DNA of 64,000 nt from Trichoplax adhaerens (Eukaryota; Placozoa; Uniplacotomia; Trichoplacea; Trichoplacidae), in the NCBI RefSeq assembly GCF_000150275.1, contig NW_002060956.1, positions 1,821,207-1,885,206 of the forward strand, in the 5' to 3' direction. Both the position numbers and the translations under genes were made by a program. Numbering within the stretch: position 1 is the stretch's first letter; the number at the start of each line of letters is the position of its first letter. The notes beneath the pieces are model-generated. The model was not told where the DNA came from, searched no databases, and worked only from the letters and a program-made list of their open reading frames with translations. Positions 35,319 to 47,290 of this stretch are shown piece by piece.

Positions 35319-36211
35319 ACGTCACTAACAATTGATACTATTTAGGCAAATAAGACGATTGGCTAATTCGACGTTCAATGATACAATACTTTCATTAACA
35401 ATGCTTTCGAGTAATTCGATATATAAGCTGCCATGATTTATAACGTTTTTTTATAACAGTAAAAGTAAGCTTCTGTTTAAAATAGAGACAATCAGATGTA
35501 CCGGATTTCTTCTTGATTAGGTAATAAGGTAATATATTTATGTTTTCATTTAAAAATATTTTCTTACGACTAATTATGCCTTTTTATTGTTTCTATTACT
35601 CTTTCACTTGGCATTCATTAGTAATTTAGATAGGATATACGTTCAAGGTTCAAGCCGAATTCCTGCAAAAACTGAGCTATAAAAATTTTAAAATTCACGT
35701 GATTTATCATTCAAATGACAAGTTCAATGATTGCTATTGTGGCAATCTCAATTTATTAACTAGAAGACGAAATTTTAATTAATCATTCTTTTGGTCAAGA
35801 TTACTGCTGGAACAGGATTTGGCTAAGTCATTGACCGATCAATGACTCAAGAAAAATAAGATTATTACAGCAAACTATGCTTTGTTAGCGAAATCAATTT
35901 ATTGAATTTATCGTTACAATTAATCGCTATCCTATTCTTATTTTGGCTATTCAAAGATAGGTTTTGTTAAGAATTTTACGTTAGTATTTATTATTACCTT
36001 CTATTAGCGTAAACTGTACTTTATCAATTATTTATCTGTAGATATTAATAAAATATATAGTTGATACCGTATAACATATATAAGTACGGATGCAAATAAG
36101 TTAGTAGGAAATACATGCAAGTCATAGAGCGTAACATAAACTTGAGCAACTGAGACCTCCATATTTTATCGTAAATTTTACTAGAAAAATTTTATCATCA
36201 GTTTTTCAGCT
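35319..36211. other. 5' region of receptor 3
   Basis: No reading frame. The phrase ttgctattgtggcaa lies at 35731..35745, 467 bases before the start codon. Confidence 0.4.
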
Positions 36212-37279
36212 ATGCCTTCATTGCTTCAGAACAATCCAGTAGCACGAATTCTCGCCTGGACTTTTGGTATTATGGGTATTTTAGGCAATCTGACTATTTT
36301 ATGGTATCAACATAAATGTAAACTTCTTAAAATCAGAGCCCATAACTCCTCAAATACTCATCAGCAACATGCTACAAGAAAAACATCTCTAGTAACCAGA
36401 TATTTAATCTGCAATTTGGCGATAGCCGATCTTCTCGGTTCCATTTATCTTATTATTATTGCTTCTGCTGATGTTTACTATGGCTATCATTATCCAAATG
36501 TCTTTCGAAATCCTAATCGTGGAAATGTTACGAATCCATGGTTACTTAGCCCTTTCTGCCATCTTAGTCGCTTCATATTTTTTCTTTCTTCCATTATGTC
36601 TATTGCACTAACATTTGTTATAGCCGTAGATCGTTTTATTGCCGTTATATTTCCTTACAGCAAATTTCGATTCGATCTTTACCGTTGTCGTATAATTACT
36701 ACGGCATGTTGGTTTATTGTTATATGTTATGCTCTTATTCCGACCATTCGTCATCTTATATATCGCATTACGAAAGGATTTGATTCAAATTCTAATCTTT
36801 GCTTATATCGTGATGTAGTAAGAAAACATACTTTTAATTTCATACGATCCAGGCAAATTATTTATTTCATATTAACCGGAGCAATTATAGTGCTATATAC
36901 TGCAATTATCATCTATGTTAAATTGAAAAGCAGTAACATGAGATCTCAATTAAACAAAGTTGAGAAAAAAATATTTCTAGTTATGCTCTTTATCACAATT
37001 TCTAATATTTTCACTTTGCTTCCTACATTTCTCGTAATGATATTCTCTAATAATCGAGAATTTAATATCTCTATCCAATCATTTCAGCTTATGCTTCCCA
37101 TCTTTATATTCGCTATCTATTTTAGTGCTGCTATCAATCCAATTATATATTTTGTATTTACTAATTCAAGTAAGTATAAGGCTATTCTATCTTCATGTTT
37201 CAAAACTCAAAAAGAGACCACAATTCCGTTAAACACACACTGCAGTACTTTACAAAAATTAAATTTTGTGGACTCATGA
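36212..37279 (+). CDS. Class A GPCR, receptor 3
   Basis: Intronless, 355 residues, starting MPSLLQNNPVARILAW. Landmarks: Asn26 (helix 1), Asp73 (IADLLGS, helix 2), loop 1 site NVTNPW, Cys116 (SPFCHLSRF), Asp140-Arg141-Phe142 then IAVIFPYSKF, Trp167, Cys197, Pro271 (LLPT) and Asn309-Pro310-Ile-Ile-Tyr313. Tail contains SSCFKTQKETT. It is most like receptor 4 (40.8 kb) over its whole length, especially YYGYHYPN...NPNRxNVTNPWLLSPFCHLSRF, so these two are the youngest duplicate pair among the intact genes by eye. Nothing is broken. Confidence 0.92.
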   Translation: MPSLLQNNPVARILAWTFGIMGILGNLTILWYQHKCKLLKIRAHNSSNTHQQHATRKTSLVTRYLICNLAIADLLGSIYLIIIASADVYYGYHYPNVFRNPNRGNVTNPWLLSPFCHLSRFIFFLSSIMSIALTFVIAVDRFIAVIFPYSKFRFDLYRCRIITTACWFIVICYALIPTIRHLIYRITKGFDSNSNLCLYRDVVRKHTFNFIRSRQIIYFILTGAIIVLYTAIIIYVKLKSSNMRSQLNKVEKKIFLVMLFITISNIFTLLPTFLVMIFSNNREFNISIQSFQLMLPIFIFAIYFSAAINPIIYFVFTNSSKYKAILSSCFKTQKETTIPLNTHCSTLQKLNFVDS

Positions 37280-38674
37280 TTTTTATCAGTTAGATTTTGT
37301 CGTTTATTGCGCTAATACACAATATTTATACTTTGCTACTGTAGTTAGCATCTTACTACATTACTATCTATACTAAGCAAGAAATTAAGTAAATCGGTAT
37401 ACTCCTGCAGGAATAAAACGAGTGCGTAAATTAATAATAAATCAAGATAATTTGCATCCTATTTAAAAGTAATAGACGATAATAATACATGCTGAACTCG
37501 ATTGTTTTTCCACTTTATGATAATGTGCATTAACTAAGAAATATTGTTTCTTATCTGTACTTCCACCTACTCCAGACTAGAATGCTATTACGGCATATAA
37601 GCTTATTCTAGCATTATTCATTACTCGGATACAATCGTACCATTAATATAAATCTAAGATAAATTTATAGTACGAAACGCCTGATACTTTGTACCATTAC
37701 TTCATATTGATAATATATATTTTAATTGTAATAGTTAATGATGATCAAATATGTTATTAATATTTTGATCGATCTTACTAATTCTATAACAACGCACCTA
37801 ATTTGTAATATATTACTATATTTGCTTAAATCATTAATAAAACTAAGCTAATTAAGCAAAATAATGCCTTAAATCTTTATTCATTAGGCAATTTAGCCAA
37901 TTTTACTTCATATCAGTAATTTTGCGTGTATAATAAAGTGCATTCCTCGTCTGATCTAATTAGTTAAATTATTGGAGAGCATGAACGAAATTTGACGAAA
38001 AGAATACCGTATACGGATTTTATCGATTTTTAATTATAGTTTATATATAATATAATCTATTTTCACAAGAAATATATTAATTTATAGAATCTCTTAATTA
38101 TGGAAATTCTTATACCTCTCCTAATACATAGGAAAAAGAATTCCGAAAGCAATTCAACGACACTAATTCACTACTGCAATAACAACATCTGCTTATAAAG
38201 TCTATGAGTGTTGTGAAATCTAATTTAAATTTAGATTGTTGATGTCGATAGTAATTTGTTTATGTGTAGATCATTTTGCTATTAGCTATTACTTAGTAAT
38301 TTCGGAAATAAAGTGACTATTTGCAATTCTGCACTTATTGATTGAAACAGAAAATAAGCCATTACAAACTTTGTTTAGGCAACGAGACTTTATCGTAACT
38401 CAGAGTATTACTTATCTCAGTAATCTATTTTAATACTTGAAGATAGATACACGTATGTCTTGCAATCCATTGCTATATTGACACCTATTTATGCTGAAAT
38501 GCGGTATAAATTATGCATGTTATTGAGGCTGAGATTTATCTAATTGCTCGAAATGAAATGATATCATATGACTTATAAAATTCTTTATGTAATTAAGATT
38601 GTCAGTTATGACAATATCGATATCAGGTAGTTCCATATAATATTCCAGTTATACATATTCCAATTCTTGAATGG
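37280..38674. other. Intergenic spacer
   Basis: No gene or recognised repeat. Confidence 0.4.
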
Positions 38675-39356
38675 CAAATGGCAGAGGTTGTGTTGATTGT
38701 TATGTAGTTAGACTGTTATTTTTATGACTAAAATCTAGATGTTTAAAGGTTAATTTTTAGATTGTTATGATGTATAATGATTAGGAATTATGTTAAAAGT
38801 GAAGATTAATGTATTTTAAAGTTATTTTGTTTGATTTTGTAGTGTTTTGTAAGGGAGTACGTAGGGTAAATTGTATCTGAACTTTCAGTACTTTTTGTTT
38901 TCTTTATTGGTGCAAAGTAGTTTTCTAAAATGGATCTAAAGGGTGATTGACTAATAAAATTTTAGTTTTAAATACTACTGAGAGCTCTGCGAAGCCTATA
39001 AATGATAGTACAATCAGAAAATTTAGAGTAGAGAGGAAAAGAAGATTCTTTTGAAGAACTTGTTGAATCTTAAAGGCCTTCGGGGTCGAACTCTTGTAAG
39101 TTAAAACGTTCTTCTTTTTGTTAGGTTGTTGGTTGTTGACAGTTTTAGTTCTGTCGTTTTTTTTATTTCGTTACTTATAAAACTTAGAATTAAGTATTTG
39201 GAAGATTGTTTGATCAGACTCTCTCATGTTTTCTTAATAAACGTTAATCGGTTATTTCCCAATTTAATTTGGTGTTAAAGTTTTGTTAAGTCGATCAGAA
39301 TACAAAGAAAGTAGAATCAAAGTTTATTAGAAGTTTAGTAGCTTGCTTTCTATATT
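38675..39356 (+). repeat. Strand-asymmetric interspersed repeat, copy 1
   Basis: Matches the reverse complement of 44945..45628 from ggcagaggttgtgttgattg at one end to agtagaatcaaagtttatta at the other, with many substitutions. This copy is poor in C on the + strand. A moderately conserved GC-richer core reads aaggccttcggggtcgaa near 39075. No open frame. It could be an old non-autonomous element or a duplicated transcription unit. No clear target duplication at either copy. Confidence 0.75.
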
Positions 39357-39637
39357 TATCACTTCATTACAACATCATATGTATTTTCATGACGCAGAGT
39401 GAATGCCAATTAACTTCTACGATAAATTTCTAGTATTCACTCTGATACCACATAAATATTTATAATCAACGTTTCCAAATACAATTTCTGAATTTATTCT
39501 GTTATGTGCAATATGCTCGAGCATTAAGAACTTCTTTATATGATACTTTCGTAATTTTCTTTTATGATTCCTAATGCAGCATTGGTTATAACCGTGAAAT
39601 CATAGAATACAAATTGTCAATGATTATAATATTCTGG

Positions 39638-39851
39638 TGTCACAAAACAGCTTTGCAACAAGATAACGTAATGTACGATCAATAAGTCAATTCCTTGAAC
39701 CACGTATCAAGGAACGATATCTGCACTATCACGAACACTTTTGCTCTACTAGCAGACTACACAAAGACTTAGACGCCTCGTATTTTACGTTAAACACTAA
39801 GTTTAAGAATCCTCTTTATTACACGATATACTGCATTTATATACTGTGACA
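39638..39851 (-). mobile_element. Shortened solo LTR, copy C (about 214 bp)
   Basis: The right part (in LTR orientation) matches copies A and B from the TATA box to the TGTCAC end. On the minus strand the element starts TGTCACAGTATATAAATG, so nearly all of U3 is missing and the TATA box lies within the first 15 bases. Flanks ttctgg and tactgg look alike, but a clean 5-bp duplication does not fall exactly at the ends. Either an internal U3 deletion or a variant element. It lies 1 kb upstream of receptor 4. Confidence 0.7.
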
Positions 39852-40845
39852 TACTGGATCGTTACAGAATTAAGATTTTAAGCGTAGCTCTACGCAGAAT
39901 TTTATCATTTTATGATAAATTTACACAATAGAATAACCATTTTTATTTATTATTTGGAGATAGTTCAATCTTCTTTACCGCAACATATAGTACAAATCAA
40001 TTGAAACTCAGAATTATGCACTATGCAGTCTTATTGATAATATTTTCGATTATCGTGAAGCATTTATCTATTATAATTATACGTAAGTAGCAATTATTGT
40101 AATGATACAAAGGATAACTTGAAACAACAGTAATTAAATTTTTGCATTTCTTTATTCCATCAAAAATTAATTAAGTGAGCAATAGTATCGCGTTGAAAGT
40201 GTCTCAAAAATGATGTGCGTGATTTTATTCTTGCCACTCTACTAATGTCTAGTATTCTTTTATGGTCGAGTTAAGAAAATTTGTCAAGTACATTGGCGTC
40301 AACAAACGTTGCGTACAAGCGTTGCATAAGAATTAAAAAGTTTATGCTACTTGTCCTTGGATGAATTCTTCTGCAATTACCATTGTGGCAATCCCTATAA
40401 CATTTGCAAGATATTGTATTAATCTTCACTTTTCGCTAGCATTACAGCTCAATAAACCACTTAATTTAAATATGTAACTAATAAAGCAATAGAAAACAAA
40501 ACAAAATCTCGTACAATTAAATAATGTCAACTCATATGTTATTCCTAACATGTATTTATCACTCCTATGTATACCGCCCATTGATCGGTAATTACTTTTA
40601 CACAAAATTAGATATAATACAATTAATCATTTCAAACCTAACTCAAACTGTCTTTCTATTCAAGTATCTCTTCATTAATTGTTAATGCTGCAATTCGTAT
40701 AAACAGTATAGGGTATTTACTCGCGCATATAGATAGATTGGATAATATGAATATTTATGCTACTACAAAGAATCTTCATTTAACGATTGGAATTGCATAC
40801 ATGAAATACGTAAATCTATTGATAATTTAGAAAAAATTTCTTAGC

Positions 40846-41859
40846 ATGGCATCGTCATTCCTTCAGAATAATGAAGCAGCTAGAATTCTCGCTTGGTCCA
40901 TTGGTATAGCGGGAATTTTATGCAATTTTGCTATTTTATGGTATAATTATAAATACAAACTTCTTAAAATCAATATCCAAAACCCATTAGCAAATCATCG
41001 CCAACAATCTGCACGAAAAACATCAACTGTAACTAATCATTTAATCTGTCAATTGGCAATAGCGAATCTTCTCGGTTCCATTTATCTTATTATTATTCTT
41101 TCTGCTGATCTTTACTACGGTTATCATTATCCAAATCTCTATCGAAACCCTAATCGTAAAAATGTCACAAACCCATGGCTTCTTAGTCCTTTCTGCCATC
41201 TTAGTCGCTTCTTATATTTCACTTCTTCTGTCATGTCTATTGTGCTACCTTCAGTTATTGTTATAGATCGCTTTATTGCTATTATATTTCCTTACAGCAA
41301 ATTTCGATGTAACAGTTTTCGCTACCGTTTAATTACCTTGATGTGTTGGCTTGTCGTAATAGCCTATGCTCTCATCCCAACTATTCGTAATATCGCCTTT
41401 CGATTAACGAAAGCATTCGATACAAACGCTAACCTTTGCTTATATCGTGATATAGTGCTAATATACAGTACCAATCACCGACTCTCTAGGCAAATCATAT
41501 ATTTTATACTAACCGGAATGATTGCCATATTGTATGTTATAATTTTTATTTATATCAAATTTAAAGGGCGTAACATGCAATCTCGAACGAACAGACTTGA
41601 AAGAAAAGTGCTCATCATAATGATCATTATTACTATTTCTAACATTTGCACTTTGTTTCCTGCATTTTTTGCAAGGGCTGTATTTAGAAATCCGGCATTT
41701 AATATCCCCAGACAAACATTTCAGCGAGCATTGCCAATCTTAATATTTGCTTCGTTCGCCAGTGGTGTCATCAATCCAATTGCATATTTTATATTAAGCG
41801 TTCTAGGTAAATGTAATGCTAACCTTCTAGCATGTTGTAAGGCTCAAAAGACACTATAA
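40846..41859 (+). CDS. Class A GPCR, receptor 4, with Asn at the helix 2 Asp position
   Basis: Intronless, 337 residues. Landmarks: Asn27 (helix 1), Cys117, Asp141-Arg142-Phe143 then IAIIFPYSKF, Trp168, Cys198, Pro272 (LFPA) and Asn310-Pro311-Ile-Ala-Tyr314. The helix 2 motif reads LAIANLLGS: position 74 is Asn, where receptors 2, 3, 5 and 6 have Asp. That Asp forms the sodium pocket in most class A receptors, so signalling may be altered. Helix 3 also has a Pro (IVLPSVIVIDRF) where its paralogues have Thr. Tail ends ACCKAQKTL with a lipidation-type Cys pair. The reading frame is otherwise intact, so it is probably expressed, but relaxed constraint is possible. Confidence 0.9.
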   Translation: MASSFLQNNEAARILAWSIGIAGILCNFAILWYNYKYKLLKINIQNPLANHRQQSARKTSTVTNHLICQLAIANLLGSIYLIIILSADLYYGYHYPNLYRNPNRKNVTNPWLLSPFCHLSRFLYFTSSVMSIVLPSVIVIDRFIAIIFPYSKFRCNSFRYRLITLMCWLVVIAYALIPTIRNIAFRLTKAFDTNANLCLYRDIVLIYSTNHRLSRQIIYFILTGMIAILYVIIFIYIKFKGRNMQSRTNRLERKVLIIMIIITISNICTLFPAFFARAVFRNPAFNIPRQTFQRALPILIFASFASGVINPIAYFILSVLGKCNANLLACCKAQKTL

Positions 41860-44147
41860 CACTATCATACACACACAACAGTACTTTGCATAAATAAAAC
41901 TTATATATCAATATAATTTCCTTGTATTAGCTATTGCCAAACATTTACATGCAATACGGATACTGTAATGCAGCATGTAACTACTGCAATTATCTGAAAT
42001 TATTATACGTAGTAAAGGCAACACTCATGCCATATAAAGCTGCAAAAAAGTAAGTAAAAAGGAAAAAAAGTGACTTTAAGTAACTAAATTCTACGGCTGG
42101 GCAAAATAAGATTGCCAGACTATAGCGACGTATAATATGATTGTATTTCTTATTTATGACAGTGCCTTATTGTTCAGTATATAAAGTTCAAGCCTATCAT
42201 ATTATTAATGGATAATTGATGCTTAGTATATCTATAGCCGACAACTTTTTCTGAAAAAAAACTATGCTGTTAACAGATCTTTCTCATCAAGCCATTGCTC
42301 ACAAATCATGTTTTAACCCAACTAACCCTATACTATGCCGGTAAAAATTCGTAAACGCATTCATGGATACATAAAATTTAATTCCCTACAGTCATTTGAT
42401 GCAATTCGATCTTATTAACAATCTGCTAATAAATCCTGTTAATAAAGTTGTACGCAAAATAAAAAAACGAGAAACCTATATCTTTAGCACTTATCGTATT
42501 CCAGATAGACGATGTACTCCAGTTGTCGATGTACATTTCTTGTAGTATTGAAAAAATATTTCGCTTGTTCGTAGATACTGTACTTATAACTTCAAAGAAA
42601 GAGTATGCAGCAATCATTTCTAACAGCATAAACTATTGAAAAATTACATCTCAACGTTAAGATGAATTTTACAATATTGACGAATAAATTAAATACACGT
42701 TAGATTCGACAGCCGCTGCATCACAGAATTTGCCGTACTTTTGTTGCAAGGGTGAAATTTTAGCTAATTTAAGAATGATAACAACAATTAAGGAATTAAT
42801 TAACAGTATGTCACTTAATCAACGATACAGCATAGTAAGGGATGGTTAGGTCACTCAGGTACGTAAGCCTTCGTGATTACTATGTTGATATCTAAAATTC
42901 CACCACAGAAATTTGATCTAGTGCATCGAATTTTAACAGCCATTGATTAATATAGATTTCTATATACTGTTCACCATAATTCTCGTGCGCCTCAGCGCTT
43001 CAAATAACATGTCTATGATTACCTTGTTTCAGGTACGAATCCACAAAAGTATCTTCGGACGGAATAGCCAAGTGAACAAAATTTTTTGATCTTTAAGAAC
43101 ACTTATTGTGTTGTTGCTAGAAATCAGGTGCCATTGCAAATCAGTTTGTGATTCATACTATGCCCTGTAATAAGTAGGAGATTACAGCGAATAGAAAAGG
43201 TCTGATAATGTGCCCTCCACCGCTCATAGTAAGAGATAGGAACTACAACGTTTAGGATCAACTTTCATGAGAGAGTCATAGCCATCATATATAATTTTAG
43301 ACTTAAGAGCCTAGTAATTTCATTTTGTTTTAAGCCTCTTGCACAGGTTAATTAACGTACGTAAAGTAGACGTCAATTGAACCAATATAGATAATGCATC
43401 CCCTTGCTAACTGACTGAAGTTCACATAATTAGTAAAATGAAATTTGAACTATCTATAGGTACAACATATAATTACTTCAGTCTTAATTGTGAATAAATA
43501 AGGGGTAGTTTGATAAACACGAATACTTTACATCATATTTAAAAAAAGAAAACTAGCACAACATCTTTCGAATACTAAACCAAAAAATTATAGAGAATTA
43601 CAAAATGGTCATATTGAGTACCTGTAAAGTTACAGATGCTCGAGGCATTTAATTTAAAAATAAACCTATCGTATTGTTAATAGATTGCTTCGTAGAGTTA
43701 TGCTAAAGCATTTATGGTCCTTTAAAGGCAACTGAAAACTATATAGAAAATCTCGAAATTGACTTCTTTACGATTTGGTTTAAGAATGAAAAAATTCTCT
43801 TTATCCAATTAGATAATACAGTCCTGAAAATAAGTAGTGAATGAGAAAATACTAAATCCTGCTGTAATAGCTGAATATAACAGCAAAATGAATTCTTCTG
43901 ACTATAATACTAATATTGCTAAGAGATGCAAGATCACAATTGTAGCGATTTCAGCTAATTACAGTAGTAAGTTGAAGAAAGCTTCACTGTGTGACGTAGA
44001 TTAGTCTATAAGAGGTTATTAAACTCATTCACTTGTAACAGCCAACTCTAGGCATTGTAATCGGTAAATAACTTAGGACGAATTAGAGCTGTATATCGAT
44101 GAATTAAGTATTGGTAGCTACTATGATGAGAAACTTAATCATAAGAA
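41860..44147. other. Intergenic spacer with decayed duplicate DNA
   Basis: No gene. About 43265..43345 resembles 47280..47360, and about 43668..43780 resembles 48600..48720 (shared phrase cttcgtaga(g/a)tt...catggtcctttaa-type). These are traces of a tandem duplication of non-receptor DNA between receptor genes. Confidence 0.45.
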
Positions 44148-44462
44148 TGTCACAAACCAGCTTCGTGAAAAAGATAGCGTAAAACAAATCTCTAAATTAC
44201 AGTAGCCTTTGGGATTCAGCATCCCTTAACTATCTCACAAGAAATTAGACGCCTTTGCTTCTACTTTAAACAACTATAGAATTCCTCTTTATTCAACTAT
44301 CTGCCGAGCTTAAATACCCTTCGGCAGCTGCTATCATGTATGAGTCATAGCATTTCATGCAATTTAGTGCGTATTGGATAGCTAAATTAATACAGAAATT
44401 GTTCATAATCTTAGACATGTACTGAATGATTCTAAATAATTAGATTACAGTATATCCATACA
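44148..44462 (-). mobile_element. Solo LTR, copy D (315 bp)
   Basis: Starts TGTCACAAACCAGC and ends CCATACA, flanked by a perfect 5-bp duplication aagaa (44143..44147 and 44463..44467). The minus strand shows a TATTTAA box near 44307 followed by AATAAA near 44290. Its TGTCAC-end half is related to copies A-C; it belongs with the longer copy E as a second subfamily (shared gaagctggtttgtgaca end). No internal region. Confidence 0.85.
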
Positions 44463-44944
44463 AAGAATTATTTATAGCGTCATCTATAATTGAATATTTT
44501 CAGGCTATTCATCAGAAGCATTACAAGATATAACACTATAATGAATTAATTTTTAGTATTAGTTATCGTATAAGAACTCTTACTACAGCAGAGCATAATT
44601 TACTAAATCAAAATAATAACTACCGTAGTTCTTATTGTAAGTTATTACTAGTTATCTCCATATATAAATGTTAACCACTAAATTTAGTCGTTAGTCTTCA
44701 CGACGGTTCGTATCGTTACAAGGAAATAATTGTATCCGTGCATTCGACTAAACCAAATCAAAGCAATAATATGTATCAACGTATTATTCTATTGACAAGC
44801 TATTATATCGTTACCATATTGTAAACTATAGCATTAAGAAATAATGACGCACTTATTCTAAATGCGATACTGAATTTGATAGTTTCTGCAACAAAATAGA
44901 TAATTTCCCAATGACTTACAGTAAGTTATTGTAATGAAATGACA

Positions 44945-45628
44945 AAAGTAGAGATCAAGCTATAAAACTTTAATAAACTTTGATTCTACTTTCGTTGCAC
45001 TCCGGTCGACTTAACGCTAATTCTTTGACACCAAATAAAATTTGGGGAAATAACCGAACAACAATTTATTACAAAACAAAAATGGAGAGAAGTATAAACC
45101 GAAAAACCTTACAAATACTTAGCTTTAAGCATTATTAAAATAAATGACAGACTTAAAAACTGTCAACGACCAAGCAACCTTTCAAAAAAGAAGAACGTTT
45201 TAACTTACGACAATTCGACCCCGAAGGCCTTTTAAATTCAACAAGTTCTTCAAATAAAATCTTCTTCTACTCTCCCTCTAAATTTTCTAATTGCACTATC
45301 ATTTATAGGCTTCGTAGAGCCGTCAGAGGTATTTAAAACTAAACATTTGCTAACCAATCGCTCTTAAGATCCGTTTTAGAAAACTAAATTTGCACCATTT
45401 AAGAAAACAAAAATCATTCAAAGTTCAGACGCAATTTACCCTACGATTCCCTTACAAAACACTATAAAACTAACAAGCTAACTATAAAAATACATCAAAC
45501 TTCATTTCTAGCTTGATTTCTATCATTAATACACTATAAAAGTATAAAAATCAACCTTTAAACATCAAGATTTAGTCATAAAAACAACATTCTAACTACC
45601 TAACAATCAACACAACCTCTGCCAATTT
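44945..45628 (-). repeat. Strand-asymmetric interspersed repeat, copy 2
   Basis: Reverse-complement partner of 38675..39356. Here the + strand is poor in G and rich in A and C, and the same low-G composition continues past the matched part to about 45905. The two copies enclose receptor 4 and solo LTRs C and D as a 5.6-kb-spaced inverted pair. Confidence 0.75.
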
Positions 45629-45811
45629 CCATCTTATTTTCTATTTTCCTAACTAAATCTCCTAATATGACTTCAAGTCACGTCATAAAATTCCAAAGTT
45701 TCAAATTCATAACAAAAAGTCCAAATCTCAAAAATCAATTCTTACGATATTATTCATGAACAAAAATCCAAAAATTAAAACAGAAAAATTATAATTCAGA
45801 TATAAATTAAA

Positions 45812-45905
45812 AATAAACCCGACCGGTTCCAAAACAGGAAAATTATATCGGACACAAACCCGACCGGTCCCAGAATCCGAAAACTATATCGGACACAAAT
45901 CCGGA
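45812..45905. repeat. Minisatellite, unit about 42-45 bp, a little over two copies
   Basis: Two consecutive units of aaacccgaccggt(t)cc...atatcggacac, followed by a partial third (aaatccggaaaaattcgg). GC-rich against very AT-rich surroundings. It may be the internal repeat of the element whose other part is 44945..45628. Confidence 0.8.
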
Positions 45906-46489
45906 AAAATTCGGTTTTTATAAAGATCACAGTAATCGCTTATCAAAAAACTTTATATGACTATTACGACTACTTTTCTGACATTAGTATCGCTTAGTAT
46001 TCGCGAGTATTGACAGTTGATGTTTTAGCGTCAGATTGTACTGTAACTGTACGATTATAGACTGCATTACGGTACTTTATCGTCATGTCATAAATCCCCT
46101 TTCTCTAAGGATAGGGTTTTGCTACTAAGTCAAATTCCTTTACAATTTGAATAGACGATCAAACGCCCTTTCTTTAGATTAGGCATTTGCTCTATAGGGC
46201 TACTTCTATAGTAATCTATATAATACCTTGTAAAATAATGAAGAAGAAAAGATGGCGACATGATGATTTGGCAGGGTAAAACTTAAAGACACCATCACTT
46301 TCTAGGTATTTTCTATAGTAAAATAATACTAATTACATACTAAACACTACAAAGGACTCTACTTTTTAGTCCTATACTACATCATGGTAAAATATAAATT
46401 ATATGCAACAGAATATAAAGAACCCCTAAGATTGTTATTTATTGATTATTTTTGTCTTATACTATATGATTTAAGCTTATTCGATTTTC

Positions 46490-47290
46490 TCAACGTTGCA
46501 ATATTGTTAGTAACGATAACTTTAATTATCATAAATTATTTATTGGTCCCAGAATCATGTGCAACGATATTTTAGCAACAACATAAGTTAATTCAGTAGT
46601 TAAAAACATGTACTACTTCTTCTATAGAAAAAGTCACTTGATCTATAAAGAATCCTACTGTCAAATTTTATCGTCACCGTTATCTTTACCACTTTTATAG
46701 CTTCTATTCTTCTGCAAATTTGATAATAATATTCATATATAGGTTATCTTTGTGTAGCAGTAATTTCTGTATGTTTATGGTTACTAGATATTTGATAATT
46801 TCAAATGTAGTCAATCCATAACTAATTTAAAGGAAAAATTATTTTTAATTATTTTCTTTTTAGTTAGTTCTATACCTTTTAAAAACCAACTCGATTAAAG
46901 AGAAGAAAAAGTTCATATGCCGTTAAATTAGATCAAATAATACCAATTCACAAGGTTTACGGCTAAAAAGGGATTAATAGTGTCGATATATTATAGATAT
47001 TCTGTTATCAATCATATATGGCTACATTATTATAAGCCATTTTGTGCAATTATTATCACTCTACCGTATATCAGCCATTCAGATTATTATAAACATGTTC
47101 GTATGTTTATTTAAGAGCTTTGCATTATATGTATATACAGTAATATCATAAATGCAATTATACAAGACGCCCATCGAAGTAAACTCGATTCAGTATATTA
47201 AAGATCCAGTTATATTCATACTTGTACTAAGATCTAAAGATCACATTTTTGGTATCGCTTTTTCGTTCTTACAAGATCATCATAGCCGTC
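46490..47290. repeat. Duplicated receptor 5 upstream region (promoterless-gene copy)
   Basis: Collinear, diverged match to 49340..50120, the DNA immediately upstream of receptor 5. Shared phrases include taaattatttattgg, atgcc(g/a)ttaaatta-atcaaataatacc and attcagtatattaaagat. At the right end it runs into about 35 bases like the first codons of receptor 5 (cgttcttacaagatcatcat at 47261), after which similarity stops. So the 5' region was duplicated but no receptor body remains. Confidence 0.7.
47250..47290 (+). pseudogene. Remnant of a receptor 5-like 5' coding end
   Basis: Reads like the start of receptor 5 (FSFLQDHH region) but lacks the ATG and meets a TAG within the match. The rest of the gene is missing or decayed beyond recognition. 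Confidence 0.55.

Noticed and set aside
41509-41715. Minus-strand frame inside receptor 4
   Set aside because: Shadow of the receptor coding sequence.
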